DNA from: Verrucosispora sioxanthis | Lineage (GTDB): Bacteria > Actinomycetota > Actinomycetes > Mycobacteriales > Micromonosporaceae | Reading direction: 5' to 3' | DNA length: 64,000 bases | NCBI RefSeq assembly: GCF_010560025.1 | Contig: NZ_SAIY01000005.1 | Span: forward strand, 124,001-188,000 | Shown: piece after piece, positions 9,088-18,112 of the stretch | Layout: each line of letters opens with the position of its first letter | Position numbering within the stretch: the first letter of the stretch is position 1 | Made by a program: the position numbers and the translations under genes | Notes under the pieces: model-generated | What the model was told of the DNA's origin: nothing | The model's input: the letters and a program-made list of their open reading frames with translations, nothing else | Databases searched by the model: none

Positions 9088-9328
9088 CTGCTCACTCCGT
9101 CCTCTCGGTACTGGGTACGAGGGCGCTGCACGGGGCCCGAACCTAGCTGCTCGCTCGCGCGCCGGTGCCCGGCCGCGAAAGGATTGCGACAGGGCAAGTG
9201 CCGCCACGGACGCTCCTTTCGCGTCCCTGTCGCCGTGCCGTCCGGGCCGCACGGCTTGGGTCACGCTGGGGCAATGGCGTCGAGACGCCGTGTCTGTTCA
9301 ACTACCTCGACTCTGTTGGGTGGAAGCG
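9088..9328. promoter_or_regulatory. Divergent tioK/tioJ promoter region with interleaved inverted repeats
   Basis: 241-bp gap between divergent starts. It holds two perfect 9-bp inverted-repeat pairs that interleave: GCGAAAGGA (9175-9183) with TCCTTTCGC (9214-9222), and GCGACAGGG (9186-9194) with CCCTGTCGC (9225-9233). The centre distance is 39 bp for both pairs. This could be a double operator for one of the cluster regulators; that is inference. Confidence 0.5.
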
Positions 9329-10915
9329 ATGCTCGATGGTTGTGTGCCCTGGCCCGAGGAACTTGCCGCGCTCTACCGCCGCGAGGGGTACTGGCAGGGA
9401 CGGCCGCTGGGAGACCTGCTGACCGAGGCATGTGCCCGGCACGCCGACAAGACCGCACTCGTCTGCGGCGAGCGGCGGATGACCTACGCCGAGCTGTCGA
9501 GGGCTTCCGCGGACGTCGCGGGCGGGCTGTTGGACCTGGGCATCGAACCGTTGGACCGAGTCGTCGTCCAGCTGCCCAACGTGCCCGAGTTCGTGGTGGT
9601 GGTCTACGCGCTGCTGCGGATCGGCGCCATCCCCGTCATGGCCCTGCCGGGACACCGTAAGGTCGAGCTGACCCACCTGTGCGCACATTCGCAGGCGGTC
9701 GCTCTGGTCGTCGTCGACCAGGTCAAAGGCTTCGACCACCGCGCGCTGGCCCGCGAGGTACGGGCCGAGGTGCCCGCACTGAAGCATGTCGTGGTCGCCG
9801 GTGACGCCGAGGAGTTCACCGCGCTGGCGGACCTGTACCGGCGGGGGCGTGACCTGCCTGCCGTCGACCCCAGCGAACCCGCGCTGTTCCTGCTCTCCGG
9901 CGGCACGACCGGCCTGCCCAAGCTCATCCCACGCACGCACGACGACTACGCCTACAACATGCGCGCCACGGCTGATGCGCTGCGGTTCGGCGCGGAGGAC
10001 GTGTACCTGGCGGTCAACCCGGTCGGCCACAATTCCGCGCTCGGGTGTCCCGGCGTCCTCGGCGCACTGCTGGTCGGCGGCACCGCAGTGCTCACCTCCA
10101 GCGTCCGGCCGGACGAGGTGTTCGAGCTGTTGGAGCGGGAGCGGGTGACGCTCACGACGCTCGTGCCGCCCGTGGTGCGGCTGTGGCTCGACGCCGCCCG
10201 CAAGTCGGACGTCCGGTTCCCCAACCTCATGCTCCAGGTGGGCAGCTCCAAGTTCGACCCCGCACGCGCCGCCGAGGTCCGGACCAGCCTCGGTGCCGTG
10301 CTGACACAGTGGTTCGGCGTCGGGGAAGGGCTGCTGACCTACACGCGCCTGGACGATCCGGAGGAGGTCGTTCTCGCCACCGAGGGACGTCCGCTGGCCG
10401 CGCACGACGAGATCCTCGTTGTCGACACCGACGGTCGGCCCGTACCCGATGGCGCCGAGGGCGAGCTGCTGGTGCGGGGTCCCTACACGATCCGCGGCTA
10501 CTACCGCGCCGAGGAGCAGAACCGGCGCTCGTTCACCCCCGACGGCTACTTCCGCACCGGCGACATGGTCCGCCGGCGGCCGGACGGCAGCATCGTCGTG
10601 GTCGGGCGGATCAAGGACATCATCAACCGCGGCGGGGAGAAGGTACCCGCCGAGGAGATCGAGGAGCACCTTCTCACCCACGCCGCGATCCGCGACGCGG
10701 CGGTGGTCGGCGTGGCCGACCCGGTGCTGGGCGAGAAGACCGTCGCCTTCGTCATCCTCCGGGACGAGCCGATCAGTCCGGCGGCTGTCAAGTCCTTCCT
10801 CCGCGAGCGCGGTCTGGCCACCTACAAGATTCCGGATCGGGTGGTGTCGATCGAGGAGTTCCCCCGCACCGCCGTCGGCAAGGTCGACAAGGTCACCCTG
10901 CGCACATCGTGGTGA
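9329..10915 (+). CDS. tioJ: Aryl-acid AMP ligase, 3-hydroxyquinaldate activation
   Basis: 528-residue stand-alone adenylate-forming enzyme of the EntE/DhbE (2,3-dihydroxybenzoate-AMP ligase) family. Seen are LSGGTTGLPKLIPRTH near residue 189 (phosphate loop), YFRTGD, GRIKDIINRGGEKV near 426 (hinge) and TAVGKVDK with the catalytic Lys near 514. N-terminal WPEELAALYRREGYW is typical of the family. TioJ of thiocoraline adenylates 3-hydroxyquinaldic acid and loads free carrier TioO, and tioO is in this window. ATG 9329 follows GGGTGGAAG. The stop is 13 bp from the convergent P450 stop. A salicylate-type ligase is the alternative, but the neighbouring Trp-catabolic genes favour quinaldate. Confidence 0.9.
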   Translation: MLDGCVPWPEELAALYRREGYWQGRPLGDLLTEACARHADKTALVCGERRMTYAELSRASADVAGGLLDLGIEPLDRVVVQLPNVPEFVVVVYALLRIGAIPVMALPGHRKVELTHLCAHSQAVALVVVDQVKGFDHRALAREVRAEVPALKHVVVAGDAEEFTALADLYRRGRDLPAVDPSEPALFLLSGGTTGLPKLIPRTHDDYAYNMRATADALRFGAEDVYLAVNPVGHNSALGCPGVLGALLVGGTAVLTSSVRPDEVFELLERERVTLTTLVPPVVRLWLDAARKSDVRFPNLMLQVGSSKFDPARAAEVRTSLGAVLTQWFGVGEGLLTYTRLDDPEEVVLATEGRPLAAHDEILVVDTDGRPVPDGAEGELLVRGPYTIRGYYRAEEQNRRSFTPDGYFRTGDMVRRRPDGSIVVVGRIKDIINRGGEKVPAEEIEEHLLTHAAIRDAAVVGVADPVLGEKTVAFVILRDEPISPAAVKSFLRERGLATYKIPDRVVSIEEFPRTAVGKVDKVTLRTSW

Positions 10916-10928
10916 GGGCTTGGCCGGG

Positions 10929-12143
10929 TCAGCGACCCGTGAAGGCGACGGGCAGCGAGCTGTGGCCGTTGAGGAAGTTCGAGTAGACGCGCCGGGGCGA
11001 CCCGGCGGACTCGATGCGCGAAACGGTTCCGACCAGCGCGGTGAGCAACGCCCGCAGCTCGGCGCGGCCGAGGTAGGCGCCGAGGCAGAAATGCGGGCCA
11101 TGGCCGAACGACAGGTGCTTGTTCGGGGTACGCGCCACCTCGAACCGGTAGGGCCGGTCGAACTCCCGCTCGTCGAAGTTGGCCGAGAGGTTCCACAGGG
11201 TGACGATGTCTCCGGCCCGCACCTGCTGGCCCCGCAGCTCGAAGTCCGTGGTGGCGGTACGGGCGAAGTGCATGGCCGGCGTGGCCCACCGCAACACCTC
11301 CTCGACCGCGGTGTCGATCGCAACGTCACCGTCGCGTACGGCCCGCCACTGGTCGGGGAAGTCCACGAACGCCTTGACCGCGCAGATCGCCGACATCCGT
11401 GAGGACTCGTCACCGCCGAGGATCAAGCTGTAGCAGTTGAGCGCGACGTCGTCGATGGAGAGCGGCTCGCCGCCGACGGTGGCAGTGGCGATCATGCTGA
11501 TCACGTCGTCGCTCGGACTGGCCCGCCGCTGCTCGGCCAGATCCATGAAATAGAGCAGGATCTGGTTGCGGGCCTCCAGCGCGGCATACAGGTTGGCGTC
11601 GGCCTCGTCGGAAGAGAGGGCGTTCTTGTTCCACCGCAACAGGTCCGGCCGGTCCGCCGGCGGGATCGACAGCAGGTCGCAGATCGTGCCCATCGGAATG
11701 CTCTCGGCCACCTCGGTGGCGAAGTCGAAGGCGCCGGTACCGGTGACCCGCCGGATCAGCTCGTCGGCGCGTCGATGGACCTGCTCGACGACCCGGCCGA
11801 GCACCCGGGGGGAGAACGCGCGGAGCATGACGTTGCGCAGTTCACGGTGGCGCGGCCGATCGGTGACCGCGAGCATCCGCCCGCCGGCGGAGTCCTCGCC
11901 CCGGAGCAGCACGTCCAGCACGGTGCCGCGCGCCGAGCTCAACCTCGCGGCGTCGGTGTAGGACGCGACCACGTCGACATATCGCGATACCACCCAGAAG
12001 CCGGGGCGGTCCTCGCGGCCCTGGTACCAGTAGACGGGATTGTGGTCACGCACCTCGGCCCAGAACACGTGCGGGTCGTAGCGCACGAACGTCGTCGGGT
12101 CGGTGAGGTCGAGCGCGCTGGTACTGGCCGTGGGCGAACTCAT
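10929..12143 (-). CDS. tioI: Cytochrome P450, carrier-bound Trp beta-hydroxylase
   Basis: 404-residue soluble bacterial P450. The haem-binding loop FGHGPHFCLG puts the Cys ligand near residue 348. The K-helix has EVLRW, and the I-helix motif is GGDESS, where the usual acid-Thr pair is Glu-Ser. In thiocoraline and quinomycin the P450 hydroxylates Trp at C-beta while it is bound to the A-PCP protein; tioK two genes away fits this. ATG 12143 has GGAAGG about 9 nt upstream. It is transcribed away from tioH. By homology it needs ferredoxin and reductase, which are not in the window. Confidence 0.88.
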   Translation of the reverse strand: MSSPTASTSALDLTDPTTFVRYDPHVFWAEVRDHNPVYWYQGREDRPGFWVVSRYVDVVASYTDAARLSSARGTVLDVLLRGEDSAGGRMLAVTDRPRHRELRNVMLRAFSPRVLGRVVEQVHRRADELIRRVTGTGAFDFATEVAESIPMGTICDLLSIPPADRPDLLRWNKNALSSDEADANLYAALEARNQILLYFMDLAEQRRASPSDDVISMIATATVGGEPLSIDDVALNCYSLILGGDESSRMSAICAVKAFVDFPDQWRAVRDGDVAIDTAVEEVLRWATPAMHFARTATTDFELRGQQVRAGDIVTLWNLSANFDEREFDRPYRFEVARTPNKHLSFGHGPHFCLGAYLGRAELRALLTALVGTVSRIESAGSPRRVYSNFLNGHSSLPVAFTGR

Positions 12144-12442
12144 CGACAGAACCTTCCGTACGGGATCCGGAGATCCGGCGGCGAAGTCGTAACTGCCCGC
12201 ATCGTCACAAGCCTCGGTAGGGCCGCGGGCGCATCTGGCTCAGTTCTGTCGGAATGGATGCCGATCCGCCTGCCAGGCGGGAGATTGGAGCTCGAACACC
12301 AGTCTGGTCGAGGCGGAGGCCATGTTCACAACCGCTCATCGCGTTACCGGATGCGGATATCGGCCGTGCACACCTCGGCGGCCGGCCGTCCCAGCCAGCC
12401 ACGCCGTCGGTGTCCCCAACCGAAGCCGAGGCGTGGCCCGCC
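12144..12442. promoter_or_regulatory. Divergent tioI/tioH intergenic region
   Basis: About 300 bp between divergent genes with no convincing extra gene. One 6-bp stem with 3-nt loop (CCGCCT/AGGCGG) lies near 12267-12281. In-frame starts upstream of the chosen tioH start (GTG 12410, ATG 12254) exist, but they would add a Pro/Arg-rich tail unlike the family. Confidence 0.35.
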
Positions 12443-13204
12443 GTGGCTGAGCGGGGCGACGGCATCGCCGGTCGTACGGTGATCGTCACCGGGGCCGGCA
12501 CGGGACTGGGACGGGCGATCGGCGAACGACTGCTGGCCCGCGACGCGAACGTGGTCGCGGTCGGGCGTCGCGAGGCGGCGTTGCGGGAGCTGACCGGAGA
12601 CGGTGGCGGGCAGGTCGCGACCGTCGCCGCCGACATCACCGAGCCGGGCGCGGCGGAACACGTCGTCGCCGCCGCGACCACCCGCTTCGGTACGGTGCAC
12701 GGTCTGGTCAACAACGCCGGGCTGGCCCGCTTCGCGACGCTCGACACAGCGTCGGACGAGGACTTCGACCGGCTGCTCGCCACCAACGTCCGCGCACCGG
12801 CCGCCCTGATCCGCGCGGCCCTACCCCACCTGCGTGAGCATCGGGGCGCGGTGGTGAACGTGTCGTCCGTCGGTGGCGTGCTGGCCATGCCGGGGCGGTC
12901 CTTCTACGGCGCCAGCAAGGCCGCGCTGAACAGTTTGACCCGATCGCTGGCCCGGGAACTGGCCCCGGACGTCAGGGTCAACGCCGTCCTACCCGGACCC
13001 GTGGACACACCGATGTGGGACGACATGGGCCTGGACTCCGTGAAGTCCGCGTCGCTGCGGTCGTCGCTGCTCGCGGCGACCCCTTTGGGCCGGTTCGGCC
13101 AGCCCGCCGAGATCGCCGGGTGGGTGTGCGGCCTGCTCGACCCGGAGTTCTCCGGCTGGATCACCGGAGCGCTGATTCCCGTCGACGGCGGTCGCACCTC
13201 CTGA
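12443..13204 (+). CDS. tioH: Short-chain dehydrogenase/reductase
   Basis: 253-residue classical SDR. The cofactor loop TGAGTGLG starts near residue 13, NNAG follows near 91, and the catalytic residues are in NVSSVGG and YGASK (near 154). The C-terminal GWITGALIPVDGG is typical. An NAD(P)-dependent alcohol/ketone step in building the 3-hydroxyquinoline ring fits the context: tioG lies 41 bp downstream, then tioF. GTG 12443 was chosen because it leaves the usual dozen residues before the Rossmann motif. The exact reaction of TioH is not decidable from sequence. Confidence 0.8.
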   Translation: MAERGDGIAGRTVIVTGAGTGLGRAIGERLLARDANVVAVGRREAALRELTGDGGGQVATVAADITEPGAAEHVVAAATTRFGTVHGLVNNAGLARFATLDTASDEDFDRLLATNVRAPAALIRAALPHLREHRGAVVNVSSVGGVLAMPGRSFYGASKAALNSLTRSLARELAPDVRVNAVLPGPVDTPMWDDMGLDSVKSASLRSSLLAATPLGRFGQPAEIAGWVCGLLDPEFSGWITGALIPVDGGRTS

Positions 13205-13245
13205 TGCCCTCCGCGTACCGCCGTCACGATCGAAACGGAGATTAG

Positions 13246-14511
13246 ATGCCCCTGCCAAGCCCCTATCCCAACCTGCTCGACGGTCCCTCGGTCGCGTCGA
13301 CGATTCCGTCGTCGGAGCTGCATCGCGTCTTCCGCGATGCCGGCGAGCGCGAGCGCATCAGCGGTGTCCCGGTGACCAAGCTGCATGTCGGCGAGCCCTA
13401 CTTCACCCCGCCACCCGAGGTCGCGCAGGCGCTGGCGGAGGCGGTGACCGCAGGGCGCACCGACTACACGGCGGTCGAGGGGCTGCTGGAGCTCCGCGAG
13501 CGTCTGGTGGAGAAGCTCGCTGACCAGAACGGCGTGGACACCGATGTGTCCCGGCTCTTCGTCACCCCCGGCTCCTGTCAGGGCCTGGCCGCGCTGATGC
13601 AGGCCGTGGCCGAACCCGACGCGGAGATCCTGCTGCCGGAGCTGCACTGGCCCATCCACCTGCAGCAGGCGCTGCTCGCCGGTCTCCGTCCGGTGTTCTA
13701 CCCGCTGGGACGCGACTACCGGACGGACCCCAAGTCGGTGCTGGCGGCCTCGACCGCGAACACCAGAGTGCTGTTGATCAACTCACCCGCCAACCCGACC
13801 GGGGCCGTCCTCGACACGGCGACCCTGAGCACGCTGATCGACATGGCGCGCGCCCGGGGCTGGCAGGTCATCAGCGACGAGGCGTACGAGCACTTCGTCT
13901 TCGACGACGAACACGTCTCGACCGCGTCACTGGAGTGGGATGTGCCGGTCTCCGAGCGGATCGTGCACAGCTCCTACTCCTTCTCGAAGAGCCTGGCGAT
14001 GACCGGCTACCGATTGGGGTACGTCAGCACCGCCAACGACCGGACCGCGCACGCCTTCCGGATCGTGCAGGAGGCCAACCTCATCGCGATGTCGACCCCG
14101 GTGCAGTACGCGGGGCTGGAGGCGCTGCGGCTGGGACACGTGGTGCGCGAGAACCGTGCCATGGTGCTCAGCAACCGCGATGCGGTGCTGCCCGCCGTAC
14201 GCGACGCCGGCCTGCTGCCCGAACTGCCCGCCGGTGGCTGGTACGCAGTGCTCGACGTCGCGCCGACCGGCCTGACCGCCGAGGAGTTCGCCACCGGGCT
14301 GCTGGAGACCCGGAACGTGGCGGTGGTTCCCGGCACCGGGTTCGCGCTGATGCCCCGCCTGGACGCCCGGGGCCGGGTCATCACGGTCGAACCGGCGCCC
14401 TGGTCGCGTCACCTCATCCGGATCGCCATGTGCGTAGCGCCGTCGGTGCTGCGCAGCGGCGTACGCGAGCTGCTGGAGTTCGCACGAGAACGCCCCGGGA
14501 CCGCCCGATGA
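13246..14511 (+). CDS. tioG: PLP-dependent class I/II aminotransferase
   Basis: 421-residue fold-type I aminotransferase. NSPANPTG lies near residue 180, DEAYEHFVF near 210, and the Schiff-base lysine in SYSFSKSLAMTGYRLGY near 245-250. In the 3-hydroxyquinaldate route it should deaminate beta-hydroxykynurenine so that the aryl amine can cyclise onto the ketone. ATG 13246 follows GGAG at 7 nt. Its stop overlaps the tioF start (ATGA), so the two are made together. Confidence 0.87.
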   Translation: MPLPSPYPNLLDGPSVASTIPSSELHRVFRDAGERERISGVPVTKLHVGEPYFTPPPEVAQALAEAVTAGRTDYTAVEGLLELRERLVEKLADQNGVDTDVSRLFVTPGSCQGLAALMQAVAEPDAEILLPELHWPIHLQQALLAGLRPVFYPLGRDYRTDPKSVLAASTANTRVLLINSPANPTGAVLDTATLSTLIDMARARGWQVISDEAYEHFVFDDEHVSTASLEWDVPVSERIVHSSYSFSKSLAMTGYRLGYVSTANDRTAHAFRIVQEANLIAMSTPVQYAGLEALRLGHVVRENRAMVLSNRDAVLPAVRDAGLLPELPAGGWYAVLDVAPTGLTAEEFATGLLETRNVAVVPGTGFALMPRLDARGRVITVEPAPWSRHLIRIAMCVAPSVLRSGVRELLEFARERPGTAR

Positions 14512-15236
14512 CGACCCTGACCTACGCGGACTACCTGCAGGTCGACACGCTGCTGTCCCTCCAGGAGACCCGCGCCCCGGACACCGCGAGCCGGTCCGTG
14601 GTACTGGCTGAGCATTTCTTCATCGTCACCCATCAAGCCTGCGAGCTGTGGCTCAAGCAGGTGACGTACGACCTCGACGCCGCGGCGGACGCGATGACGC
14701 CGCCCTACGGACCCGAGGACGAGGAGCTGGCGCTGGAATTTCTCCAGCGCACCGCTGAGCTGCTCCGGGTACTGCACGAGCAGGTGGTCGCGCTGGAACG
14801 GTTGCCGCTGCGTCACTTCGCCGAGTTCCGCCCGTTCCTCGACGGGGCGAGCGGTGCGCAGTCGGCGCAGTTCCGCCTGCTCGCGCGGCTGCTCGGCGGC
14901 GAGCGTCAGGAGGGCCGCCTCTACCGGGCCTTCGAGCGGCTGACCGAGCACAACGGCATCAGCGTCACCGAGGTCTGCGCGCGGGGCCCCGGCGCCGGCG
15001 TGCTCAACCGCATCGCCGACAGCCTGCTCGACGTGGCCAACGGCTACTGGCGGTGGAAGATGACCCACCTGGCGCTGGTCTCGAAGATGGTGGGCAATCG
15101 CAACGGCACCGGCGGCAGCAGCGGCGTCGACTATCTGGCCCGCCGGATCACCCTGCCCTTCGCCCAGCTGCGGCAGCTTCGGGCGCAGGTTCACGACGCG
15201 TTGGTGTGGGAGCAGCCGACTGCCCGCACGCAGTGA
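14508..15236 (+). CDS. tioF: Tryptophan 2,3-dioxygenase
   Basis: 242-residue haem dioxygenase, somewhat shorter than the roughly 280 residues of primary-metabolism enzymes. Family motifs are clear: EHFFIVTHQACELWLKQ near residues 33-49 and MTHLALVSKMVG followed by NGTGGSSG near 184-205, which form the haem and substrate site. It opens the indole ring of Trp or beta-hydroxy-Trp to N-formylkynurenines, the ring-opening step toward 3-hydroxyquinaldic acid; TioF of thiocoraline has been characterised as this enzyme. No formamidase gene is present in the window, so that step may be supplied by the host. Confidence 0.92.
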   Translation: MTTLTYADYLQVDTLLSLQETRAPDTASRSVVLAEHFFIVTHQACELWLKQVTYDLDAAADAMTPPYGPEDEELALEFLQRTAELLRVLHEQVVALERLPLRHFAEFRPFLDGASGAQSAQFRLLARLLGGERQEGRLYRAFERLTEHNGISVTEVCARGPGAGVLNRIADSLLDVANGYWRWKMTHLALVSKMVGNRNGTGGSSGVDYLARRITLPFAQLRQLRAQVHDALVWEQPTARTQ

Positions 15237-15320
15237 GATCGGGGTGGGTGGAGTCGGTACGGCCCCACCCGCCCGGAACAGTCCCGGCGCAGCGGGTCAC
15301 GGGAGGCGTCGGGCACCAGA

Positions 15321-16034
15321 TCAGTTCTCCTCCATCGCCAGGTAGCTGGCGAGTTGTGCGGCGGCGTTCAGCATGGCCAGGCCGCGCGCGGTGACGCGCT
15401 GCCGCCAGTCCGCGAGGGCCGCGGCCAACGCCTGGGTGTCTCCGGCCGCCCGGACCTGCTGCACCACGGTGGCTATCAGCTCGAGCGGATAGCGACCGCG
15501 CCGCAGGAAGTGCGCCAGTTCCGCGTCGCGGACGTCGCTGGCGTCGTACATCCGGTGCCCGGTCTCCGGCCGGCGGACGGGCGCGAGTACGCCCGACGTC
15601 TCCCATTTCCGGATGGTCGCCACATTGACGCCGAGCCGGTGCGCCAACTCCCCGATGCTGTAGGGCTGAATGCTCTTCGGGGCACGCCAGGTGCCGGTCG
15701 AGCGTCCCGTCAGGTGACTCAGGACCTCGGCGACAGCGTCCAGGGTGCCTCGATCTCGCAGCAGTTCGGCATGACTGCGGTCGATGGTTGCTAATGCCTC
15801 GTTCAACCGTCCGGCAGTGATGTCCCGCATGATCGCGCCGCTTTCGGCGTACCCGTGCGCCGGGATGAGGGCGCGGTACGCCCGTAGCGCTGCGGCGTGC
15901 TTCTCGGTGTACCGCCGGTAGCCGCTCTCCGTACGCCGAGCGGGCGGGATGAGACCATCACGCTCGTAGTTGCGTACCGATTGCGGGGAAAGGCCGTGCT
16001 CATGGGCGAGATCAGCCGGACGGAAATACATCAC
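15321..16034 (-). CDS. MerR-family regulator with two MerR DNA-binding domains
   Basis: 237 residues with two MerR-type helix-turn-helix wings in one chain. The first (residues 1-70) is FRPADLAHEHGLSPQSVRNY with ESGYRRYTE. The second (about 125-195) is SIGELAHRLGVNVATIRKWE with TGHRMYD. Usual MerR proteins have one such domain plus an effector domain; no extra ligand domain is seen here. It diverges from the ABC transporter genes across 123 bp, the classical setting for control of an efflux pump by its drug. A GTG-ATG tandem (16034/16031) gives two possible starts. By order this is the tioE position. Confidence 0.8.
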   Translation of the reverse strand: MMYFRPADLAHEHGLSPQSVRNYERDGLIPPARRTESGYRRYTEKHAAALRAYRALIPAHGYAESGAIMRDITAGRLNEALATIDRSHAELLRDRGTLDAVAEVLSHLTGRSTGTWRAPKSIQPYSIGELAHRLGVNVATIRKWETSGVLAPVRRPETGHRMYDASDVRDAELAHFLRRGRYPLELIATVVQQVRAAGDTQALAAALADWRQRVTARGLAMLNAAAQLASYLAMEEN

Positions 16035-16157
16035 GTTTGAGACTATAGCGACTCGTCGCCGCTCATTCTGCGGTCAAAGCTTCTAAAGGAAGTTCAGGGG
16101 TAGATTCCAGGATCAGCACGCCGACCTTCGTTGGCCCCTTTGAGAGGAATCCTGGAG
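16035..16157. promoter_or_regulatory. MerR / ABC transporter divergent promoter
   Basis: 123 bp between divergent genes. It includes GCGAC-TC-GTCGC and an imperfect dyad GGAAGT...GATTCC near 16090-16113. Either could be the MerR operator. GAGAGGAA before ATG 16158 is the ribosome site of the ATPase gene. Confidence 0.4.
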
Positions 16158-17144
16158 ATGCCAGCAGCGATTGAAGTAGCTGGACTGTGCAAGAGATTCG
16201 GCTCGGTGACCGCTCTCGATCACCTCGAACTAACCGTTCCGGAGGGTACGGTGCACGGTCTGCTCGGACCTAACGGTGCGGGCAAGACCACCACCGTTCG
16301 GGTTCTGACCACCCTTCTCAGGCCGGATGAGGGGAAGGCCGAGATATTCGGCTTCGACGTGCGGCGCAACGCGCTACAGGTGCGCTCCATCATCGGCCTG
16401 ACCGGTCAGTACACCACCGTCGACGACATGCTGACCGGGCGGGAGAACCTGCACATGGTCGGCAAGCTGTTCCGGATGTCCACGCCGGACATCAAGGTGC
16501 GGGCGACCGAACTGCTGGAGCGCTTCGACCTGACCGAGGCGGCCGGCCGGCAGGCGAAGACGTACTCGGGCGGTATGCGCCGCCGGCTGGACATCGCCGC
16601 CACCCTGATGAGCCGGCCCCAGCTCATCTTCCTCGACGAACCTACCGCCGCCCTCGATCCGCGCAGTCGCATGGACGTGTGGCGCATCGTCAACGAGTTG
16701 GTCGAGGAGGGCACCACCGTTCTGCTCACGACCCAGTACCTCGAGGAGGCCGACCACCTCGCCGACTCGCTGTCCGTGATCGACAGCGGCAAGGTGATCG
16801 CCAGCGGGGCGCCGGACGAACTCAAGGCGGAGGTCGGCCAGGCGTGGGCTGACGTGACTCTCATCGACGCCGCCGCGGTCGAGAAGACCACCCAGATCCT
16901 GCGCGAGAGGTTGGGTACCGAGCCGGTCGGCGATCCGGAGGCCATGCAGGTGCACGCGCCCCTCCCCGAGGGCATGACGCTCAACGAGCTACTCAATCCG
17001 CTGCGCGATTCCGGCATCGCAATCGCCGACGTGGCCGTCCGCCGGCCCACGCTCGATGACGTGTTCCTCGCCCTCACCGGGCACACCGCCACGGCCCGGG
17101 CATCCGAAGACGTGAAGAGCAAGAAGAAGGGTGGTAAGCGGTGA
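16158..17144 (+). CDS. ABC exporter ATPase, DrrA family
   Basis: 328-residue ATP-binding protein of the daunorubicin-resistance (DrrA) subfamily. Walker A is GPNGAGKTTT, the signature YSGGMRRRLD, Walker B LIFLDEPTAALD and the switch His region LLTTQYLEEAD. The C-terminal extension with RRPTLDDVFLALTGH is typical of DrrA. It powers the membrane partner encoded next, with overlapping reading frames. In the cluster it probably exports the bis-intercalator and gives self-resistance. ATG 16158 is preferred over TTG 16131 because GAGAGGAA lies upstream at good distance. Position corresponds to tioD. Confidence 0.88.
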   Translation: MPAAIEVAGLCKRFGSVTALDHLELTVPEGTVHGLLGPNGAGKTTTVRVLTTLLRPDEGKAEIFGFDVRRNALQVRSIIGLTGQYTTVDDMLTGRENLHMVGKLFRMSTPDIKVRATELLERFDLTEAAGRQAKTYSGGMRRRLDIAATLMSRPQLIFLDEPTAALDPRSRMDVWRIVNELVEEGTTVLLTTQYLEEADHLADSLSVIDSGKVIASGAPDELKAEVGQAWADVTLIDAAAVEKTTQILRERLGTEPVGDPEAMQVHAPLPEGMTLNELLNPLRDSGIAIADVAVRRPTLDDVFLALTGHTATARASEDVKSKKKGGKR

Positions 17145-17968
17145 TGGTCTCCACGTCCCTGAAACCGCGGCTCGATGCCGCCGCCGCACGGCAGCAGACC
17201 GGCCTGTCCTGGTGGCTGTCCGACGCCTGGCAGATGGCGCTGCGCAATCTGCGGCACCTGACGCGCAGCCCTGAACTGGTGATGTTCTCGCTGGTTCAGC
17301 CCGTCATGTTCATCCTGCTGTTCGCCTACGTCTTCGGCGGGGCGATCAATGTTGAGGGCGGGAACTACCCCCAGTTCCTGCTGCCCGGCATCCTGGTGCA
17401 GATGGTGTTGTTCGGTTCGGTCGCCGGCACCACGATCGGCATCTCCACCGACATGGACCGCGGCCTGATGGACCGGTTCCGCTCGATGCCAATGAGCCGG
17501 TCCGCGGTCCTCGTCGGGCGTACGCTGTCGGAGATCCTTCGCAACGTCGTGTCGATGCTGGTCGTGGTGCTCATGGGCCTGCTGATCGGCTTCCGCTTCC
17601 AGGGCGGGGTCCTGTCTGCCCTCGGCGGACTCGCGCTGCTGTTGCTGTTCGGCTACGCGCTCACCTGGGTCGGCGCCATGATCGGCCTCTCGGTGCCCAA
17701 CCCGGAGGCGGCGCAGTCGGCCGGCCTGATCTGGATCTTCCCGTTCAGCTTGATCTCGTCGGCGTTCGTACCGACCGAGTCGATGCCGACCTGGCTGCGG
17801 GTGTACGCCGATGCCAGTCCCATGACCGCGACCGTCAACGCGCTGCGCGACCTGTTCAACGGCAATCCGCCGGGGCTGGATGTGCTGCTGACGGTTGCCT
17901 GGTCGGTCCTGCTGATCACCATCTTCGCTCCGCTGGCGACCCGTAAGTACAGCCTGCGGTCGAGGTAA
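17141..17968 (+). CDS. ABC-2 type permease, DrrB family
   Basis: 275-residue membrane subunit with six predicted hydrophobic segments and the DrrB-type signature QPVMFILLFAYVFGGAI, followed by FLLPGILVQMVLFGS and GIFTDM-like GISTDMDRGLMDRFRSMP. It begins GTGATG overlapping the ATPase stop, so the two subunits are coupled. With the preceding ATPase it should form an exporter for the peptide. Position corresponds to tioC. Confidence 0.88.
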   Translation: MMVSTSLKPRLDAAAARQQTGLSWWLSDAWQMALRNLRHLTRSPELVMFSLVQPVMFILLFAYVFGGAINVEGGNYPQFLLPGILVQMVLFGSVAGTTIGISTDMDRGLMDRFRSMPMSRSAVLVGRTLSEILRNVVSMLVVVLMGLLIGFRFQGGVLSALGGLALLLLFGYALTWVGAMIGLSVPNPEAAQSAGLIWIFPFSLISSAFVPTESMPTWLRVYADASPMTATVNALRDLFNGNPPGLDVLLTVAWSVLLITIFAPLATRKYSLRSR

Positions 17969-17975
17969 CCGGAAA

Positions 17976-18018
17976 CACCCGCAAGGCCGCCTTTGTCGGA
18001 AGGGCGGCCTTGCGGGTG
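17976..18018 (+). terminator. Terminator after ABC transporter operon
   Basis: Perfect 16-bp stem (17976-17991 with 18003-18018) and an 11-nt loop, starting 8 bp after the permease stop. Confidence 0.88.
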
Positions 18019-18112
18019 GCATCCCGCGCGCGCCGATCACACATGCACGGCGCGAGACGGAAAAAGAAAGCAGAGATAGCGAATTACCCGACTGTCGGGG
18101 AGGTTGAGTGGG

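Noticed and set aside
15237-15320. Terminator between tioF and the MerR gene
   Set aside because: Only a 7-bp GGGTGGG/CCCACCC stem with a long loop was found, too weak to call.
9302-18040. Long minus-strand open frames opposite tioJ and opposite the ABC transporter (up to 703 and 544 codons)
   Set aside because: They lie antisense to genes with clear catalytic motifs, contain repetitive Arg/Gly/Pro-rich sequence and match no family; high GC makes such shadows common.
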